Below are positions 8,103 through 16,267 of a DNA stretch of 22,850 bases, one piece after another (positions within the stretch are counted from its first letter, which is position 1; each line of letters opens with the position of its first letter). The notes beneath the pieces were generated by a model. It saw only the letters and a program-made list of their open reading frames with translations, did no database searches and was not told the DNA's origin. Origin of the DNA: CAYVMN01 sp043808585 (GTDB taxonomy: Bacteria > Desulfobacterota > DSM-4660 > Desulfatiglandales > Desulfatiglandaceae); contig JAZDES010000045.1 in NCBI GenBank assembly GCA_043808585.1, forward strand, positions 1-22,850, in the 5' to 3' direction. Position numbers and translations under genes: made by a program.

Positions 8103-9596
8103 CTATCTGACGATAACGATTCTATCTTGTCCCTGGCTCGGATAATCAATGACTCGCATGTGGCGGGCATAGTCTATCAACACCCTGTAGTCCAGCAGGT
8201 CTGTCTTTTTCCATCTTACCGAACCTGGTTTCAGGTTGAGATATCTTTTCATGTTTTCGGAAAGGGTGCAATAGGAATTATGGGTGAGGGTATAGGTCCG
8301 ATCCAGAGAGATGGGCGCACCTCCGATCTTGGCTTCGGTCACCCGCTTGCCCTCTGGCCGTCGAAGGTCCATCTTGTAGGTTAGACCTGAGACCTGGTTA
8401 TGGAAGTGTACGGCATCACCTTCCAGGATCTTCAGGATCTGTTTCCCGCTCAGTCTTCCTACTACCAGGCGGTTCTGGAATAGGGTAATGCCCCTCAAAT
8501 GCCCCTCTTTGAGTTCGAAGTCCTCGCCAGGGTATACCTGGCAGTCCATCCTCAAGGAACCGCTGTTTGTCATTGCCACATCTGACTTGGTAGCCCACCT
8601 GAATGCGTCGGTCACGAAATCACCGAGGCTGTTTTCCTGATAGCGTAAATAGGTCCCCAGCAAGGACTGCTTCAGAATAGCCACTGTCTTTCCGTCCATC
8701 TGATCGACTTTTTCCTTGACCCTCATGGTTGCGTGTTCCAAAGGGGTGGGCTTCAGGGGTATGATTCGATCTTCAAGAGATATTATCTTTCCCCCTTCAA
8801 CAGTTAGATCCGCCTGGCCGTAAAAATCATTCATGGCGCCTGCCTGAAAGATGTGGATGTCGTTTACAATCAGTGGTCTTGTGAGGACCACGTGGTTGTG
8901 GCCTGAGAGGATCATGTCCACACCCAGCTCGGGTGGCAGTTCGGATGCCAGCCTAATGATGTTGGACAACTCATCATGAATCATCAGGACTGTAAGGTCC
9001 AGTTTTCCCATTCGGGGCAGGAAGCGTCTTACTGCACTTATCTTGGGAATCACCTTCAGATCCTTTTCAGTGACGGCCTTGATAAGGCGCGGCCTCTCTT
9101 CCATAAGGAGACCCAGGAATCCCACCTTCAACCCCTCCTGTGTCTGTACTATCCTATAGGGCACGTAATAGGGTTGATCATCCCGGGTGACGAGGTTGGC
9201 ACAGAGAAGCCCCGAGGAGAAAGAGGCGGGGTCAGGGACCCCGTAATCAAACTCGTGATTCCCCGCCGATATCAGGATCCTTCCCCCGAGACCCTGATCT
9301 TCCAGATGCCTGCAGAGATGATTCCAGATGGATAACTCTGCTTTACCCTTCATATCCTGTGGGAGGTTTGGCCCGAAAAAGAGATCACCGGAAACGGCAT
9401 AGAAGGAGCTGGGTTCTCTTTCAAAGAGCTGTGCGAGGGTCCTGGCCATCGTGGTCATACCAACCCGTGTGGAGGAGGGGAAAACCCAGCCGTGAAGGTC
9501 GTTCTGATAGACTATGCTCACTGTTTCACCGGCGATAACCTGGGTTGACCACAGCAAACAAAGTAAGAGAAGAAAATGGAAACGAAGATATTTCAC
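8103..9596 (-). CDS. secreted bifunctional metallophosphatase/5'-nucleotidase family protein
   Basis: The protein has 497 residues from the GTG at 9596. That start has AGGGA upstream and gives a clean signal peptide (basic start, LLLLCLLW core, cleavage likely after VIA at residue 22). The N-terminal calcineurin-like phosphoesterase domain shows the metal ligands in order: D33 and H35 in QNDLHGW, GDLFFG near 61, GNHEFDYG near 110, a histidine in MIHDE, and GHNHVVL near 230. The C-terminal 5'-nucleotidase domain begins near LGTYLRYQENSLGDFVTDA and includes TNSGSLR. The family (UshA/CpdB type) hydrolyses nucleotides or sugar nucleotides in the periplasm; the exact substrate cannot be read here. 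A TTG start nine codons upstream (9623) is possible but less likely. The gene follows the MBL-fold gene by 80 nt. Confidence 0.87.
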   Translation of the reverse strand: MKYLRFHFLLLLCLLWSTQVIAGETVSIVYQNDLHGWVFPSSTRVGMTTMARTLAQLFEREPSSFYAVSGDLFFGPNLPQDMKGKAELSIWNHLCRHLEDQGLGGRILISAGNHEFDYGVPDPASFSSGLLCANLVTRDDQPYYVPYRIVQTQEGLKVGFLGLLMEERPRLIKAVTEKDLKVIPKISAVRRFLPRMGKLDLTVLMIHDELSNIIRLASELPPELGVDMILSGHNHVVLTRPLIVNDIHIFQAGAMNDFYGQADLTVEGGKIISLEDRIIPLKPTPLEHATMRVKEKVDQMDGKTVAILKQSLLGTYLRYQENSLGDFVTDAFRWATKSDVAMTNSGSLRMDCQVYPGEDFELKEGHLRGITLFQNRLVVGRLSGKQILKILEGDAVHFHNQVSGLTYKMDLRRPEGKRVTEAKIGGAPISLDRTYTLTHNSYCTLSENMKRYLNLKPGSVRWKKTDLLDYRVLIDYARHMRVIDYPSQGQDRIVIVR

Positions 9597-9676
9597 GGTT
9601 GTTCCCTGCCGCAGCAGCTGCAAATATGTTTCTTTTTTCGCCGTTTTCCAGTAGTCTGATTAATTTTCACTGGACC

Positions 9677-10450
9677 CTACAATTGTATGATAGGGGAGGG
9701 GGTATCCTGCTCGCTTATCAAGATGTCAGTCCGGGTGAGCCCGGACTCCCCGAGGGCCTCAACCGCCTCTCGATGGGCCTTGCCCGGGTGATTATTCGTT
9801 TTACTGAGGTGGGCAAGGACCAGGTACTTCAGATCTTCGTGGGAGATGACGCGTATCAGGTTCCCTGCCTGTTCATTTGACAGATGCCCATCAGGTCCCT
9901 TGATCCTTCTTTTGAGATCGAGCGGATAGGGCCCTTCTTCTAACATCTCTTGATCGTGGTTAAACTCCACGATTAGGGCATGGCATTCTCTCAGACGGTC
10001 TTCCACCAGCCTTGTGGTCCGGCCCAGATCCGTAACAAGACCAATCCTTATCCCATCGAAAGAAAGGACAAGCCCAAGGGGATCGGCGGCATCGTGGCAT
10101 TTGGTGAAGGTCTCTACAGTGACGTCATTGATGGTCAGGGTCTGTCCGGTCTGGACGATTACCGGTTTGGGCAGGTTGCCAACTGCCGTCCGGCCTCTGT
10201 CCAGGGTCTTGCGGTTGACATAAAGGGGTAGACCAAATCGCCGGGCCAAACTCCCTGCCCCCTTTATATGATCCGAATGTTCGTGTGTGATAATGATGGC
10301 GTCCAGCCCATTGGCATTTACTCCCACGAGGCCGAGACGTCGCTCTATCTCTTTGCAGCTCAATCCCGCATCGATCAGGACCCTGGCCCTGTCGGTTTCA
10401 ATGTAACAGGCATTTCCACTGCTTCCCGATGCCAAGATAGAGAATCTCAT
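9677..10450 (-). CDS. MBL-fold metallohydrolase, YycJ/WalJ-like
   Basis: This 257-residue metallo-beta-lactamase-fold protein has the signature THEHSDH with metal ligands H56, H58, D60 and H61. Further conserved elements are ASGSSGNACYIET at residues 7-19, CHDAADPLGL (about 118-127), VTDLGRTT (about 139-146), the EFNHDQEML segment (about 162-170) and LAHLSKTNNHP (about 212-222). This pattern matches the YycJ/WalJ group, for which 5' to 3' exonuclease activity on DNA has been described in Firmicutes. Here the role is inferred only at family level. It starts 8 nt after the dut stop with a GAGGGG ribosome site overlapping that stop, so the two are translationally close and co-transcribed. Confidence 0.88.
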   Translation of the reverse strand: MRFSILASGSSGNACYIETDRARVLIDAGLSCKEIERRLGLVGVNANGLDAIIITHEHSDHIKGAGSLARRFGLPLYVNRKTLDRGRTAVGNLPKPVIVQTGQTLTINDVTVETFTKCHDAADPLGLVLSFDGIRIGLVTDLGRTTRLVEDRLRECHALIVEFNHDQEMLEEGPYPLDLKRRIKGPDGHLSNEQAGNLIRVISHEDLKYLVLAHLSKTNNHPGKAHREAVEALGESGLTRTDILISEQDTPSPIIQL

Positions 10451-10458
10451 CAGACCCC

Positions 10459-10911
10459 TCAGGTGATTCCAGTATGGCCAAAACCACCTTCTCCCCTGGA
10501 GGTCTTATCAAGCTCATTTACCTCCAGTGTATCGGCCCGGTAGATCTTAGATATGACCATCTGGGCAACACGATCCCCCTTCCTGATCGTGAAGGGCTCG
10601 GAACCCCAGTTGATCAGGATTATCCCTAACTCACCCCTGTAGTCGGAGTCGATGGTGCCGGGCGAATTGACCAGGCCAATACCATGACGAAAGGCCAGCC
10701 CGCTTCGTGGACGGATTTGGGCCTCATATCCTCTGGGGACCGAGACGGCAAGCCCTGTGGGAATAAGCCGTATTTCCCCGGGACTCAGCAGTACTGGTTC
10801 CTTAACATAGGCCCGAATATCCATACCTGAAGAGCCCTCAGACTCGTAGGTGGGCAAGAGGAGGTCTTTATCCTCTCTGAGCCTTTTAAACTTGACAGGA
10901 ACTCTTTCCAA
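10459..10911 (-). CDS. dut: deoxyuridine 5'-triphosphate nucleotidohydrolase
   Basis: dUTPase converts dUTP to dUMP and pyrophosphate, keeping uracil out of DNA and supplying dTMP synthesis. All five trimeric dUTPase motifs are present: GMDIRAY (1), RPRSGLA (2), PGTIDSDYRGELG with its catalytic Asp (3), GDRVAQMVI (4) and the C-terminal arm RGEGGFGHTG (5). Start choice is uncertain. A TTG at 10911 gives 150 residues, the normal length, just before VPVKFKRL. An earlier TTG at 11004 would add 31 residues unlike the family, translate a heptamer repeat and overlap the peptidase gene. No strong ribosome site precedes either start. The gene lies between the M16 peptidase and MBL-fold genes. Confidence 0.9.
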   Translation of the reverse strand: MERVPVKFKRLREDKDLLLPTYESEGSSGMDIRAYVKEPVLLSPGEIRLIPTGLAVSVPRGYEAQIRPRSGLAFRHGIGLVNSPGTIDSDYRGELGIILINWGSEPFTIRKGDRVAQMVISKIYRADTLEVNELDKTSRGEGGFGHTGIT

Positions 10912-10921
10912 TGGGCCGCCA

Positions 10922-10942
10922 GATTGAAGATTGACGATTGAA
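10922..10942. repeat. three tandem heptamers in the peptidase-dut gap
   Basis: GATTGAA, GATTGAC and GATTGAA follow one another directly on the plus strand, in the 64-nt gap between the peptidase stop and the preferred dut start. This looks like a short simple-sequence repeat. It has no evident coding role. Confidence 0.7.
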
Positions 10943-10975
10943 GACTCAGAAGATTCTTTAAGGGATTCACAGGGA

Positions 10976-12238
10976 CTAATTGAACTGGAGGCACCCCTTA
11001 TCAAGGTCCTCTTCCCTTATGGGACCAAGGGTGGTAAGAGAAACCTTCCCATCCCTAAAGGTGTCTTGGGCGATCTCAATCACTTCATTAACGGTTACCT
11101 GCTCCAGACTTGATTCCAGCTCTTCATAGCTCACATATTTCTCAAATACAAATTCATTTTTTGCAATGCGCATCATTCGATTGTCAGCACTCTCAGAGGC
11201 AAGATATATGCCGCCGATGAGATGTTCTTTCGCTGCGGCCAGATCCGACTCAGATAGATCCCCGTTGCAGATCTTCATTACCTCTCGCTGGATCGTCTCG
11301 AGCACAGGATTGACATTTCGGGAGTCCGTTGCCACATACACAGCCAGGATGCCGGTATCTATATATGTGGAGAGAAAGGAGTAGACAGAGTAAGCCAAGC
11401 CCATCTTTTCCCTGATCTCCTGGAACAGTCGGGAACTCATATTACCCCCAAGAATGGTATTAAAGATGGAGCATGCAAATCGCCGGTTGCTTGCCTGGGA
11501 TGGTGCTTCCCCTCCAAGGCAGATATGGACCTGCTCCAGGTCCTTAAAGTGGACAGAAACCCCTCCATTTGAGTGGGGAGTCGTCCTTCCGGGGTTGGAA
11601 TGCTCTTTACCTGAGGCGGACTCAAAGAGGGGTGTAAAGCGGTAAATCATGGACCGGTGGTCCACATTCCCTGCCGCCACAATCAGGATTCTCTCAGGGA
11701 CATAGAATTTGCTGATGTATTTGAGGATGGCTTCCTTGCTTATGGCGGAGACGGTCTCAGCCGTACCCAAGACAGACATACCGATGGGATGACCGTGCCA
11801 GAAGAAACGATTGAAAAGGACATGTATGTTGTCTTCAGGACTATCCTCCAACATGTTGATCTCCTGGATGATCACCTGCCTTTCGCGTTCCACGTCATCC
11901 AGATCAAAGGTGGGATTCAGAAAGATATCCGAAAGAATATCCGATAAGAGGGTGAAGTGTTTTCCAAGAACCCTGCCATGAAAGCAGGTATTTTCTTTTC
12001 CGGTGAACGCATTTGAGAGGCCCCCAATGGCATCCAACTCCTTAGCAATCTGGAGGTTGGTGCGATTCCGGGTCCCCTTGAAACCCATGTGCTCGATAAA
12101 ATGGGAAATCCCGTTTTCTGCGGTCTCCTCGTCGCGAGAGCCCCTGTCTACCCAGATGCCCAGGGAAGCGGATCTCAGATGGTCCAGTTGCTCCGATATG
12201 ATCCTTACACCATTATCCAGAACTGTCTTACGATACAT
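10976..12238 (-). CDS. M16 family zinc peptidase (processing-peptidase-like)
   Basis: This 420-residue protein belongs to the M16B (pitrilysin/mitochondrial-processing-peptidase-like) family. The inverted zinc motif HFIEH gives ligands H46 and H50 with catalytic E49; E126 in QEINML, 76 residues after H50, is the expected third zinc ligand. The C-terminal half carries the usual GLAYSVYSFLSTY segment (about residues 285-300). There is no signal peptide, so it is probably cytoplasmic. The ATG at 12238 gives the typical N-terminus MYRKTVLDNG and overlaps the end of pnp by 11 bp, implying translational coupling. A TTG six codons upstream is possible. M16 genes next to pnp are common in several bacterial groups; the physiological substrate is unknown. 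Confidence 0.93.
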   Translation of the reverse strand: MYRKTVLDNGVRIISEQLDHLRSASLGIWVDRGSRDEETAENGISHFIEHMGFKGTRNRTNLQIAKELDAIGGLSNAFTGKENTCFHGRVLGKHFTLLSDILSDIFLNPTFDLDDVERERQVIIQEINMLEDSPEDNIHVLFNRFFWHGHPIGMSVLGTAETVSAISKEAILKYISKFYVPERILIVAAGNVDHRSMIYRFTPLFESASGKEHSNPGRTTPHSNGGVSVHFKDLEQVHICLGGEAPSQASNRRFACSIFNTILGGNMSSRLFQEIREKMGLAYSVYSFLSTYIDTGILAVYVATDSRNVNPVLETIQREVMKICNGDLSESDLAAAKEHLIGGIYLASESADNRMMRIAKNEFVFEKYVSYEELESSLEQVTVNEVIEIAQDTFRDGKVSLTTLGPIREEDLDKGCLQFN

Positions 12239-14327
12239 TGTCCAGGCTATCTCCAAGGGCGGCCTTGCGCGAGAGACGAATCCTTCCGTTCTCGTCCACC
12301 TCCAGGACCTTCACAAGGACTTCATCACCCTCCTTGAGCACATCAGTTACCTTGTTCACCCTTTCTTTGTCCAGCTGTGATATGTGGATCAGGCCGTCTG
12401 TTCCGGGGAAGATTTCTACGAAGGCCCCAAAGTCCATTATCTTGACAACCTTTCCCATGTAAAGCTTGTCTACCTCAGCCTCTTGGATTATTTCTTTTAT
12501 CTTCTTGACAGCCGCCTCGGAAGATCCTTTGTCTGCAGAAGAGACTGTAACGGTCCCGTCGTCACCCACGTCGATTTTTGCACCGGTACCATTCGAAATC
12601 TCCCTGATAGTCTTGCCCCCCGGCCCGATAAGGACCCTGATCTTTTCAGGTTTGATCTGGAAAGTAGTTATGATAGGGGCATATTCAGATACATGGCTCC
12701 TTGGCTTGGCTATGACCTTTTGCATCTCATCCAGTATGAAAAGACGCCCTTCCTTTGCCTGTTCAAGGGCCTGTTGCATGATCTCCCGGGTAATCCCATC
12801 GATCTTTATATCCATCTGCAAGGCCGTAATACCGACACGAGTGCCTGCTACCTTGAAATCCATGTCACCGTAATGGTCTTCATCCCCTATTATATCGGTA
12901 AGTATAACCACCTTGTTTCCATCAGAGACGAGACCCATTGCCACCCCGGCTACTGCCTCTTTGATGGGCACACCGGCATCCATCAGTGAGAGGCATCCTC
13001 CACAGACACTGGCCATAGAGGAAGAACCATTGGATTCAAGGATCTCGGAGACTACTCGGACACAATATTCAAAATTCTCTTTCTCGGGCATTACAGGCAG
13101 AAGGGCTCGTCGGGCAAGGGCTCCGTGGCCTATCTCCCGCCGACCGGGGCCTCCTAGCCGTTTTGCCTCGCCCACGCTGTACGGTGGAAAATCATAGTGA
13201 AATATAAAAGACCTGAAATCCTCTCCGTAGATAGATTCCATCCTCTGTTCGTCCCGTTCAGTTCCGAGGGTCGTTAAGACCAATGCCTGGGTTTCCCCAC
13301 GGGTAAATAGGGCAGAGCCATGGACACGGGGAAGGACGCTTACAATGCATTCTATGGGCCTGACCTCGTTAAAGGGGCGGCCGTCAATCCTTTTTCCTTC
13401 CTGCAAGATCATCTTACGGACCATCTTCTTTTTCAGGGCATCCAAGGCCTCCCCGATTTCGGGCCCCCTATCATGGTAGGACTCTGACAGGGACCTGAGG
13501 ATAGAATCCTTGGCCTCTTTTGTCTTCTGTTGTCGCTCCACCTTATCAGCTATGGTAACAACCTTTTGCAACAAGGGTGTTCCCACATCTGTAACCATCT
13601 TATGAATCTCTTCATCAGCCGAATCTGGTGCGGTAGCCCTTTTCGGTTTGCCAACCTCCCTCCTGAATTCCTCTTGTATGTCCAGCATGGGCTGTAGGGC
13701 CTCGTAACCATAAAATATCGCTTCGATCATGTCAGATTCAGGGACAAAAAGGGCGCCTCCTTCAACCATAACAATTCCGGAGCGACTACCGGCAACAATC
13801 AGGTTGATATCACTTTCAGCCTGTTGGCTGATCGTGGGATTGGTGACGAACTTGCCGCCCACTCTTCCAACGCGGACCCCGGCAATAGGCCCCATAAAGG
13901 GAATATCGGATACCTCCAATGCCGTTGAGGCGCCAAGCATAGCCAATACATCCGCCTCATTCTCCTTGTCTGTTGAGAGCACAGTGGCGATCACCTGGGT
14001 CTCAAAATAGTAATTTTCAGGAAAAAGGGGCCTGAGCGGCCTGTCTATCAGGCGTGAGGTCAGGGTCTCTCTCTCGCCGGGCCTCCCCATATCCCTGCGA
14101 AAATAATTCCCTGGAATCCGCCCCCCCGCGAATGACATCTCCTGATATTCGACGGTCAGGGGGAGAAAATCTACTCCTTCCCGGACCTCATCTGTGGATA
14201 CCGCGGTGACAAGCACCACCGTTTCGCCAAGGGTCACAACGACAGATCCACTTGCCTGTCTTGCTATTCGACCTGTTTCCACATGCAAGGTCTGACCCCC
14301 GATCTCGATTGAACCGTTCTTTATCAT
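12228..14327 (-). CDS. pnp: polyribonucleotide nucleotidyltransferase (PNPase)
   Basis: PNPase degrades RNA 3' to 5' phosphorolytically and is a core degradosome enzyme. At 699 residues it has full length. The order is: first RNase PH-like domain from residue 1 (opening with the family-typical GQTLHVETGRIARQASGSVV), a helical linker around 235-300, the second RNase PH domain with GGPGRREIGHGALARRAL (about 390-407), a KH domain with VLIGPGGKTIREI (about 563-575) and an S1 domain with FGAFVEIFPGTDGLIHISQL (about 630-650). ATG at 14327 has AAAGGATAAG upstream. It follows rpsO by 91 nt, and that gap contains an inverted repeat that may be a regulatory hairpin. Confidence 0.98.
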   Translation of the reverse strand: MIKNGSIEIGGQTLHVETGRIARQASGSVVVTLGETVVLVTAVSTDEVREGVDFLPLTVEYQEMSFAGGRIPGNYFRRDMGRPGERETLTSRLIDRPLRPLFPENYYFETQVIATVLSTDKENEADVLAMLGASTALEVSDIPFMGPIAGVRVGRVGGKFVTNPTISQQAESDINLIVAGSRSGIVMVEGGALFVPESDMIEAIFYGYEALQPMLDIQEEFRREVGKPKRATAPDSADEEIHKMVTDVGTPLLQKVVTIADKVERQQKTKEAKDSILRSLSESYHDRGPEIGEALDALKKKMVRKMILQEGKRIDGRPFNEVRPIECIVSVLPRVHGSALFTRGETQALVLTTLGTERDEQRMESIYGEDFRSFIFHYDFPPYSVGEAKRLGGPGRREIGHGALARRALLPVMPEKENFEYCVRVVSEILESNGSSSMASVCGGCLSLMDAGVPIKEAVAGVAMGLVSDGNKVVILTDIIGDEDHYGDMDFKVAGTRVGITALQMDIKIDGITREIMQQALEQAKEGRLFILDEMQKVIAKPRSHVSEYAPIITTFQIKPEKIRVLIGPGGKTIREISNGTGAKIDVGDDGTVTVSSADKGSSEAAVKKIKEIIQEAEVDKLYMGKVVKIMDFGAFVEIFPGTDGLIHISQLDKERVNKVTDVLKEGDEVLVKVLEVDENGRIRLSRKAALGDSLDNVS

Positions 14328-14370
14328 TGTATCACTTATCCTTTCAATTTTGTTTAGTGTTCTAAGGAAC

Positions 14371-14419
14371 GGAGACTGTCCTGACTGGTTTTCCTCAATC
14401 TTTAACCTGCTCAGTCTCC
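14371..14419 (-). promoter_or_regulatory. pnp leader stem-loop
   Basis: GGAGACTG (14371-14378) and CAGTCTCC (14412-14419) form a perfect 8-bp inverted repeat spanning the rpsO-pnp gap. Its 5' strand, read in the transcript, begins at the last base of the rpsO stop codon. A shorter internal GGTT/AACC pairing can stack inside. There is no T run after it, so it is not an obvious terminator. In E. coli a stem in the pnp leader is cut by RNase III and used for PNPase autoregulation; a similar role here is inference. Confidence 0.5.
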
Positions 14420-14688
14420 TATTTTCGAATACCCAGATCCTTTATGACGTTTCGATATTTCTCCATGTCCTTGTTCTTCAGGTAATTGAGGAGTCGCCTC
14501 CTTTTGCCAACTAATTTCAATAAGCCCCTGCGCGAATGATGGTCTTTCTTGTGCACCTTGAAATGGTCGGTAAGGTACTTGATCCTGTTGCTCAGTAAGG
14601 CAATCTGAACCTCCGGTGAGCCCGTGTCCTTCTCATGTTGCTTGAAACGATCAATAATGTCTTTCTTGGATTCTGGCGTCAACACCAC
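14419..14688 (-). CDS. rpsO: 30S ribosomal protein S15
   Basis: This 89-residue protein has the standard S15 length and hallmark sequences DTGSPEVQIALLSNRI (about residues 21-36), HKKDHHSRRGLL and KRRRLLNYL. S15 is a primary binder of the central domain of 16S rRNA, contacting helices 20-22. Translation most likely starts at the GTG at 14688, seven nt after an AGGAGGT ribosome site. A second GTG follows directly. It lies 42 nt after truB and 91 nt before pnp, the classic truB-rpsO-pnp order. Confidence 0.98.
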   Translation of the reverse strand: MVLTPESKKDIIDRFKQHEKDTGSPEVQIALLSNRIKYLTDHFKVHKKDHHSRRGLLKLVGKRRRLLNYLKNKDMEKYRNVIKDLGIRK

Positions 14689-14730
14689 TTCTGATACCTC
14701 CTATAGATTCTTGGTTTAGGCCAAAAAGGA

Positions 14731-15672
14731 TTACAAAAACACTCTTTCCAGTCTTGGGATAGAATGGCTGGCCCCATTGCCCCTGTCTATCCTTAAGATG
14801 GCCAGGAGATCGCCGTCTGTAACAAGCTTAAGGCGGCCATCCCCATTTCCCTTTGGGGCGGCAAGGGCCGAAACCTCTTTGAGTTCCTCCCAGGTGGGTT
14901 GATGGCCCTGCCTCACCCTTTCTGCAATATCCTTACCCACCTCTAGCTCCATCATGTTGGGAAGGGCTGCCCTGAGAGGGATGGTCCTATCTCTAATGAG
15001 GGGCCCTCCAGCTTGTTGGGAAATCTCTTTGGAACCCAGTGCATTTTCCACTTCGAAAGGGCCGCTTGCTAATCTTCTGAGGGATTTGATGTGGGCACCT
15101 GGCCCTAGGCTTCTGCCCAGCTCTGCTGCAAGGCTCCTGACATAGGTCCCGCTGGAACATCTTACTTCTATGGTAACATGTGGGAGGTCAACGGAAAGGA
15201 TCGATAAGGAATGAACCATGATCTTCCTGCTTTCAAGATCAAATTTGACCCCTTTCCGTGCCAGCTTGTATGCCCTTTTGCCCCCGAATCTAACAGCAGA
15301 ATAGGCGGGTGGAGTCTGTTCTCTTTCTCCCTCAAGGCTCCGGGCCTTATCCTGGATCTGCTCTCGGGTCAGGACTGGCACGGAACAGGTGCTCACCACA
15401 TGCCCTGTCGGATCCATTGTGTCCGTCTCAATACCCAGTCTCATGGTGGCCTGATATACCTTACTCTCGGACATGATAAACGGAAAGAGCTTGGTTCCTT
15501 GTCCTATGAGAATAATAAGGAGTCCTGTTGCAAATGGATCAAGTGTGCCAGCGTGGCCCACCTTCTTGACGTCCCACCCCACGAAGGCGGAACGTACCCT
15601 CTTGACAACTGTGTGAGAAGTCTCACCTGCCTCCTTATCAATCAAAAGTATGCCGTCAATTGCATGTCCCAT
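14731..15672 (-). CDS. truB: tRNA pseudouridine(55) synthase
   Basis: TruB isomerises U55 to pseudouridine in the T-loop of tRNAs. The protein has 313 residues, a normal family length. The N-terminal DGILLIDKEAGETSH (residues 6-20) and catalytic loop VGHAGTLDPFATG with nucleophile D45 are intact. SGTYVRSLAAELG (about 189-201) forms the conserved substrate-binding motif, and a C-terminal PUA-like region follows from about 240. The ATG overlaps the last 17 bases of a small upstream reading frame that looks like the remnant of a DHH phosphoesterase gene. The ribosome site probably lies in that remnant. Confidence 0.96.
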   Translation of the reverse strand: MGHAIDGILLIDKEAGETSHTVVKRVRSAFVGWDVKKVGHAGTLDPFATGLLIILIGQGTKLFPFIMSESKVYQATMRLGIETDTMDPTGHVVSTCSVPVLTREQIQDKARSLEGEREQTPPAYSAVRFGGKRAYKLARKGVKFDLESRKIMVHSLSILSVDLPHVTIEVRCSSGTYVRSLAAELGRSLGPGAHIKSLRRLASGPFEVENALGSKEISQQAGGPLIRDRTIPLRAALPNMMELEVGKDIAERVRQGHQPTWEELKEVSALAAPKGNGDGRLKLVTDGDLLAILRIDRGNGASHSIPRLERVFL

Positions 15673-15784
15673 CCAAGAACCGACCGGCCTCCAGCAAGAA
15701 GTCCTTTTTCAAGACCCCAACATATCCTAGAAACTCGAGGGCGGCGGCTCTGATATGGCCGCGGCCGCCAAATAGGGATGGCAC
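15656..15784 (-). pseudogene. remnant of DHH/DHHA1 phosphoesterase (nrnA-like) 3' end
   Basis: Between rbfA and truB, the place nrnA usually occupies in this gene order, a 43-codon frame from GTG 15784 to TGA 15656-15658 encodes LFGGRGHIRAAALEF followed by GVLKKDFLLEAGRFLDG. This fits the very C-terminus of NrnA-type DHH proteins, whose DHHA1 domain ends with FGGGGHxxAAG and then a helix. One motif glycine is arginine and the last is alanine. The catalytic DHH domain, roughly 270 codons, is absent. A good GGAGGT site at the end of rbfA still stands 7 nt before the GTG, so a 42-residue peptide could be made and could couple rbfA to truB translation. The identification rests on one motif plus position. 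Confidence 0.6.
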
Positions 15785-15785
15785 C

Positions 15786-16148
15786 TCATTCACCTCCAAC
15801 ATCTTCCTTTCCGATTTCTCTAAACAGTCTCTCCATGTTCTCCCCGCTCTCTAGCGAAGTGTCATGCAAGAAGGTGATCTCAGGGACATACCTCAATTCC
15901 ATGCGCAACCCTATTTCCCTCTTAATGAAGCCCTTGGCACTGTCAAGGCCCGCCTGAGTTTGTTCAACATGGCCTTTTTCCCCAATTACGCTATAGTAGA
16001 CCTTAGCCCTTTTCAGATCACTACTGAGGCTAATTCCTGTCACGGTAGCGGATCGAACTCTCGGATCCTTGATCTTAGAAAGGAGGAGGAAGGCAATTTC
16101 CTTCAGTATGCTGTCACCAACTCTTATTGCTCGCTTACCTGCTAACAT
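15786..16148 (-). CDS. rbfA: 30S ribosome-binding factor A
   Basis: RbfA binds immature 30S subunits near the 5' helix and neck of 16S rRNA and helps late processing, especially in the cold. The protein has 120 residues from the ATG at 16148, the usual length. It opens with KRAIRVGDSILKEIAFLL and the family-typical IKDPRVRSATVTGISLSSDLKRAKVYYSV, and ends with the conserved region around RMELRYVPEITFLHDTSLE. The open frame extends to a TTG at 16259, but those 37 codons have no family similarity. The ribosome site before 16148 is weak (AAAGATAGAC). It sits 119 nt after the YlxP gene and 1 nt before the nrnA-like remnant. Confidence 0.93.
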   Translation of the reverse strand: MLAGKRAIRVGDSILKEIAFLLLSKIKDPRVRSATVTGISLSSDLKRAKVYYSVIGEKGHVEQTQAGLDSAKGFIKREIGLRMELRYVPEITFLHDTSLESGENMERLFREIGKEDVGGE

Positions 16149-16187
16149 GTCTATCTTTAGGTACCACTTGTAGGAGCACGTTATGAG

Positions 16188-16214
16188 TCTACACGGTAGG
16201 CCCAGAAAAAGGAG
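16188..16214 (-). promoter_or_regulatory. small hairpin in the ylxP-rbfA gap
   Basis: In the transcript, GGTTAGGC can pair with GCCTACC across a 12-nt loop containing a T-rich stretch, giving about 7 bp with one bulged base. It lies in the 119-nt gap before rbfA. No T run follows it. A processing site or translational control element is possible, but nothing further can be shown. Confidence 0.3.
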
Positions 16215-16267
16215 CCTAACCTTTCCGGACAAAGTCAATGGTCTGAAGACTAATGGCAAACGAAGAA

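Noticed and set aside
15211..15753. 180-codon plus-strand frame opposite truB
   Set aside because: It is antisense to conserved TruB motifs, with no ribosome site and no family resemblance.
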